Assembly (NCBI GenBank): GCA_021796315.1
Contig: JAJYOH010000293.1
Span: 1 to 7,389 of the forward strand
Source: Chloroflexota bacterium
GTDB lineage: Bacteria > Chloroflexota > Anaerolineae > Anaerolineales > Villigracilaceae
Direction of reading: 5' to 3'
Length of the DNA stretch: 7,389 bases
Below, one piece after another: positions 6,026 through 7,389 of the stretch (position 1 is the stretch's first letter; each line of letters begins with the position of its first letter). Position numbers and translations under genes: made by a program. Below the pieces are notes generated by a model, which did not search any database, was not told where the DNA came from, and worked only from the letters and a program-made list of their open reading frames with translations.

Positions 6026-7171
6026 TTAAGATTTTTCCGAACCATTTGTTTCAAGTGTGAGTTCGCCGTGCAACTCCGGTTTGATCTCCGGTAGTCGGAT
6101 TACAAAAGTGCTTCCTTTGCCCAATTCGCTTTCGACTGAAATGGATCCGTTATGAGCCTCGACGATACGGCGGGCAACTGCAAGACCGATTCCGCTTCCA
6201 CGCTCAGCGGCGGGAGCTGATCTGCCGGTGTAGAAGTCATTGAAAATATACGGGAGCTCTTCTTTTGAAATACCCGGGCCAGTATCTGTCACGAAGATCA
6301 GTACATCATTTTCCTTCCATTCAGCCTTGATGTATACCCGGCTTGATGGACGCGAATACTTAATTGCATTACCCAAAATATTTATCACAGTCTCAACCAG
6401 AGTCCCTTCGTCTCCGTTTACGGGTTGGAGTGATTCACTGATCGAGGTAACGATCGCAATATCCTTGCGAATCGCCTGAGGTTGAACGCTCTCAACTGCT
6501 TTCGAAATTATCAATGGCAGAGCGACTGGATTAAAGTTCTCTCGGATTTTCGAGATATCTACAGACAATACCCGCAACCAGGTTTGAATAAGTTTGATTA
6601 GATCGTTGATATTGGCTTTCATGCGCTCAAAACGTTCTTTTTGCTCATCGGTAAGCTGACTCGATAGTTCATCCACCAGAAAGAACAGGTTTTGTTGTAC
6701 GGCGCTCAGTGGAGCCTTAAGCTCATGCGAAACAATAGCAGCAAAATTTTCCCTCAACATTTCTTTTTCTCTGCGCAAAGCTATGGCTTCCAGCGTTAAC
6801 TTTCTTTTATCGAGTCCTCGTCGTGTGATCAAACGGAATTCGTCCGGCGTGAAGGGTTTGGGCAGAAAGTCATAAGCGCCGTTCTTCATCGCCTCGACGG
6901 CCGAACTCACCGTCGCGTATCCGGTGATCACAATAGCGACAATCATGGGGTCAGACTCGCGAATTCTTTCGATGACATCAAAGCCAGAAATGCCAGGCAT
7001 CTTGAGGTCAACGTAAACGAGATCCGGCTGGAATTCCCTGAGAAGCTTCAATCCGAGTTCGCCGTTCATAGCGGTGGCGACTTGATAGTCGCCGCCCTTT
7101 AATATCTGGGCGCAGGAATCCAAAACGACCTCCTCGTCATCAATAATGAGTATCTTGGACCTAGTTCCCAT
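6026..7171 (-). CDS. Receiver-histidine kinase hybrid (REC-HisKA-HATPase)
   Basis: This 381-residue cytoplasmic hybrid starts with a receiver domain (residues 1 to about 120: D11-D12, phospho-acceptor D55 in [10 protein letters not shown]83, K105 in LPKPF). A connecting helix follows, then a HisKA dimerisation domain with the H149-E150 phosphorylation site ([10 protein letters not shown]). The ATP-binding domain has an N-box ([12 protein letters not shown]264/N268), G1 (DTGPGIS, D296) and G2 (GSGIGLAVA, from 325). All kinase motifs are intact. There are no membrane segments and no separate sensor domain, so its input is probably phosphoryl transfer to the N-terminal receiver. The start at 7171 overlaps the end of the upstream kinase by 11 bp, with a moderate GAAGG site (7180-7184). 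It is likely to signal to the receiver encoded next. No DNA-binding domain is present. Confidence 0.95.
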   Translation of the reverse strand: MGTRSKILIIDDEEVVLDSCAQILKGGDYQVATAMNGELGLKLLREFQPDLVYVDLKMPGISGFDVIERIRESDPMIVAIVITGYATVSSAVEAMKNGAYDFLPKPFTPDEFRLITRRGLDKRKLTLEAIALRREKEMLRENFAAIVSHELKAPLSAVQQNLFFLVDELSSQLTDEQKERFERMKANINDLIKLIQTWLRVLSVDISKIRENFNPVALPLIISKAVESVQPQAIRKDIAIVTSISESLQPVNGDEGTLVETVINILGNAIKYSRPSSRVYIKAEWKENDVLIFVTDTGPGISKEELPYIFNDFYTGRSAPAAERGSGIGLAVARRIVEAHNGSISVESELGKGSTFVIRLPEIKPELHGELTLETNGSEKS

Positions 7172-7389
7172 TGTTCGAACCTTCTACCATGGACACCACG
7201 GGTAATCGAACACTAAAGGTCGTTCCTTTACCCGCTTCGCTTTCAACCGAAATGGTTCCCTTGTGTTCTTTGACAATTCCATAGCTGATGGCCAGCCCTA
7301 GACCCACACCGTGTCCAGTATCTTTGGTCGTAAAGAATGGGTCGAATATTTTTTCCAGATTTTCTCTGGCGATTGCCTTCGCGGGCGCG
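7161..7389 (-). CDS. Sensor histidine kinase, C-terminal fragment (5' end outside window)
   Basis: The last 75 or so codons of a histidine kinase are visible, ending with TAG at 7163-7161. The frame reads [19 protein letters not shown] and then [12 protein letters not shown], the F-box and G2 box of a HATPase domain. It continues with [17 protein letters not shown] and a short tail. The G1 box would lie at the extreme edge; the residues there (APAKAI) do not match the usual DxGxGI, which may mean a degenerate motif, a small insertion, or an artefact of the window end. The sensor and HisKA domains are outside the window, so the signal is unknown. The stop lies 11 bp inside the start of the hybrid kinase gene, so the two are translationally linked. 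I judge it most likely the upstream kinase that feeds the receiver domains encoded next. Confidence 0.9.
   Translation of the reverse strand, partial: APAKAIARENLEKIFDPFFTTKDTGHGVGLGLAISYGIVKEHKGTISVESEAGKGTTFSVRLPVVSMVEGSNNGN

Overview
The window is a dense, one-directional gene cluster; every supported gene is on the minus strand, so transcription runs from high to low coordinates. It encodes a cytoplasmic heterodisulfide reductase / [NiFe]-hydrogenase complex of the HdrABC-MvhADG type, preceded by a small two-component signalling cassette. Consistent Shine-Dalgarno motifs, balanced base composition and bacterial-style histidine kinases and receivers point to an anaerobic bacterium rather than a methanogenic archaeon. 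A Chloroflexota (Anaerolineae-like) or similar anaerobic lineage is my best guess, but it rests on general resemblance only.

Layout in transcription order. (1) 7389-7161: C-terminal end of a sensor histidine kinase that runs off the window. (2) 7171-6026: a receiver-histidine kinase hybrid. (3) 6007-5585: a stand-alone receiver. (4) 5573-5010 hdrC, 5013-4138 hdrB, 4120-2108 hdrA. (5) 2091-1633 mvhD, 1636-638 mvhG, then 549-1 mvhA, which leaves the window after 183 codons. Gaps are 11-18 bp, or the genes overlap (11 bp between the two kinases; 4-bp ATGA overlaps at hdrC/hdrB and mvhD/mvhG). The one sizeable gap is 88 bp between mvhG and mvhA. There is no gene-free stretch over 300 bases, and I see no tRNA, rRNA, CRISPR array or mobile element. 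No promoter could be assigned.

How the genes work together (known from methanogen homologues): the Mvh large and small subunits oxidise H2, and MvhD passes electrons to the FAD of HdrA. HdrA bifurcates them, one branch to ferredoxin through its own ferredoxin domains and the other through HdrC to the non-cubane clusters of HdrB, where a disulfide is reduced. All cluster ligands checked are intact, so the complex looks functional. The high-potential substrate of HdrB in a bacterium is not revealed by the sequence.

Points of most interest: a two-tier inverted repeat built from AAGTG-type units with partly 7-nt spacing, which fills the mvhG-mvhA gap, supplies the last mvhG codons and abuts the mvhA ribosome-binding site; and a kinase/hybrid/receiver cassette with no DNA-binding output domain directly upstream of, and probably co-transcribed with, the electron-bifurcation genes.
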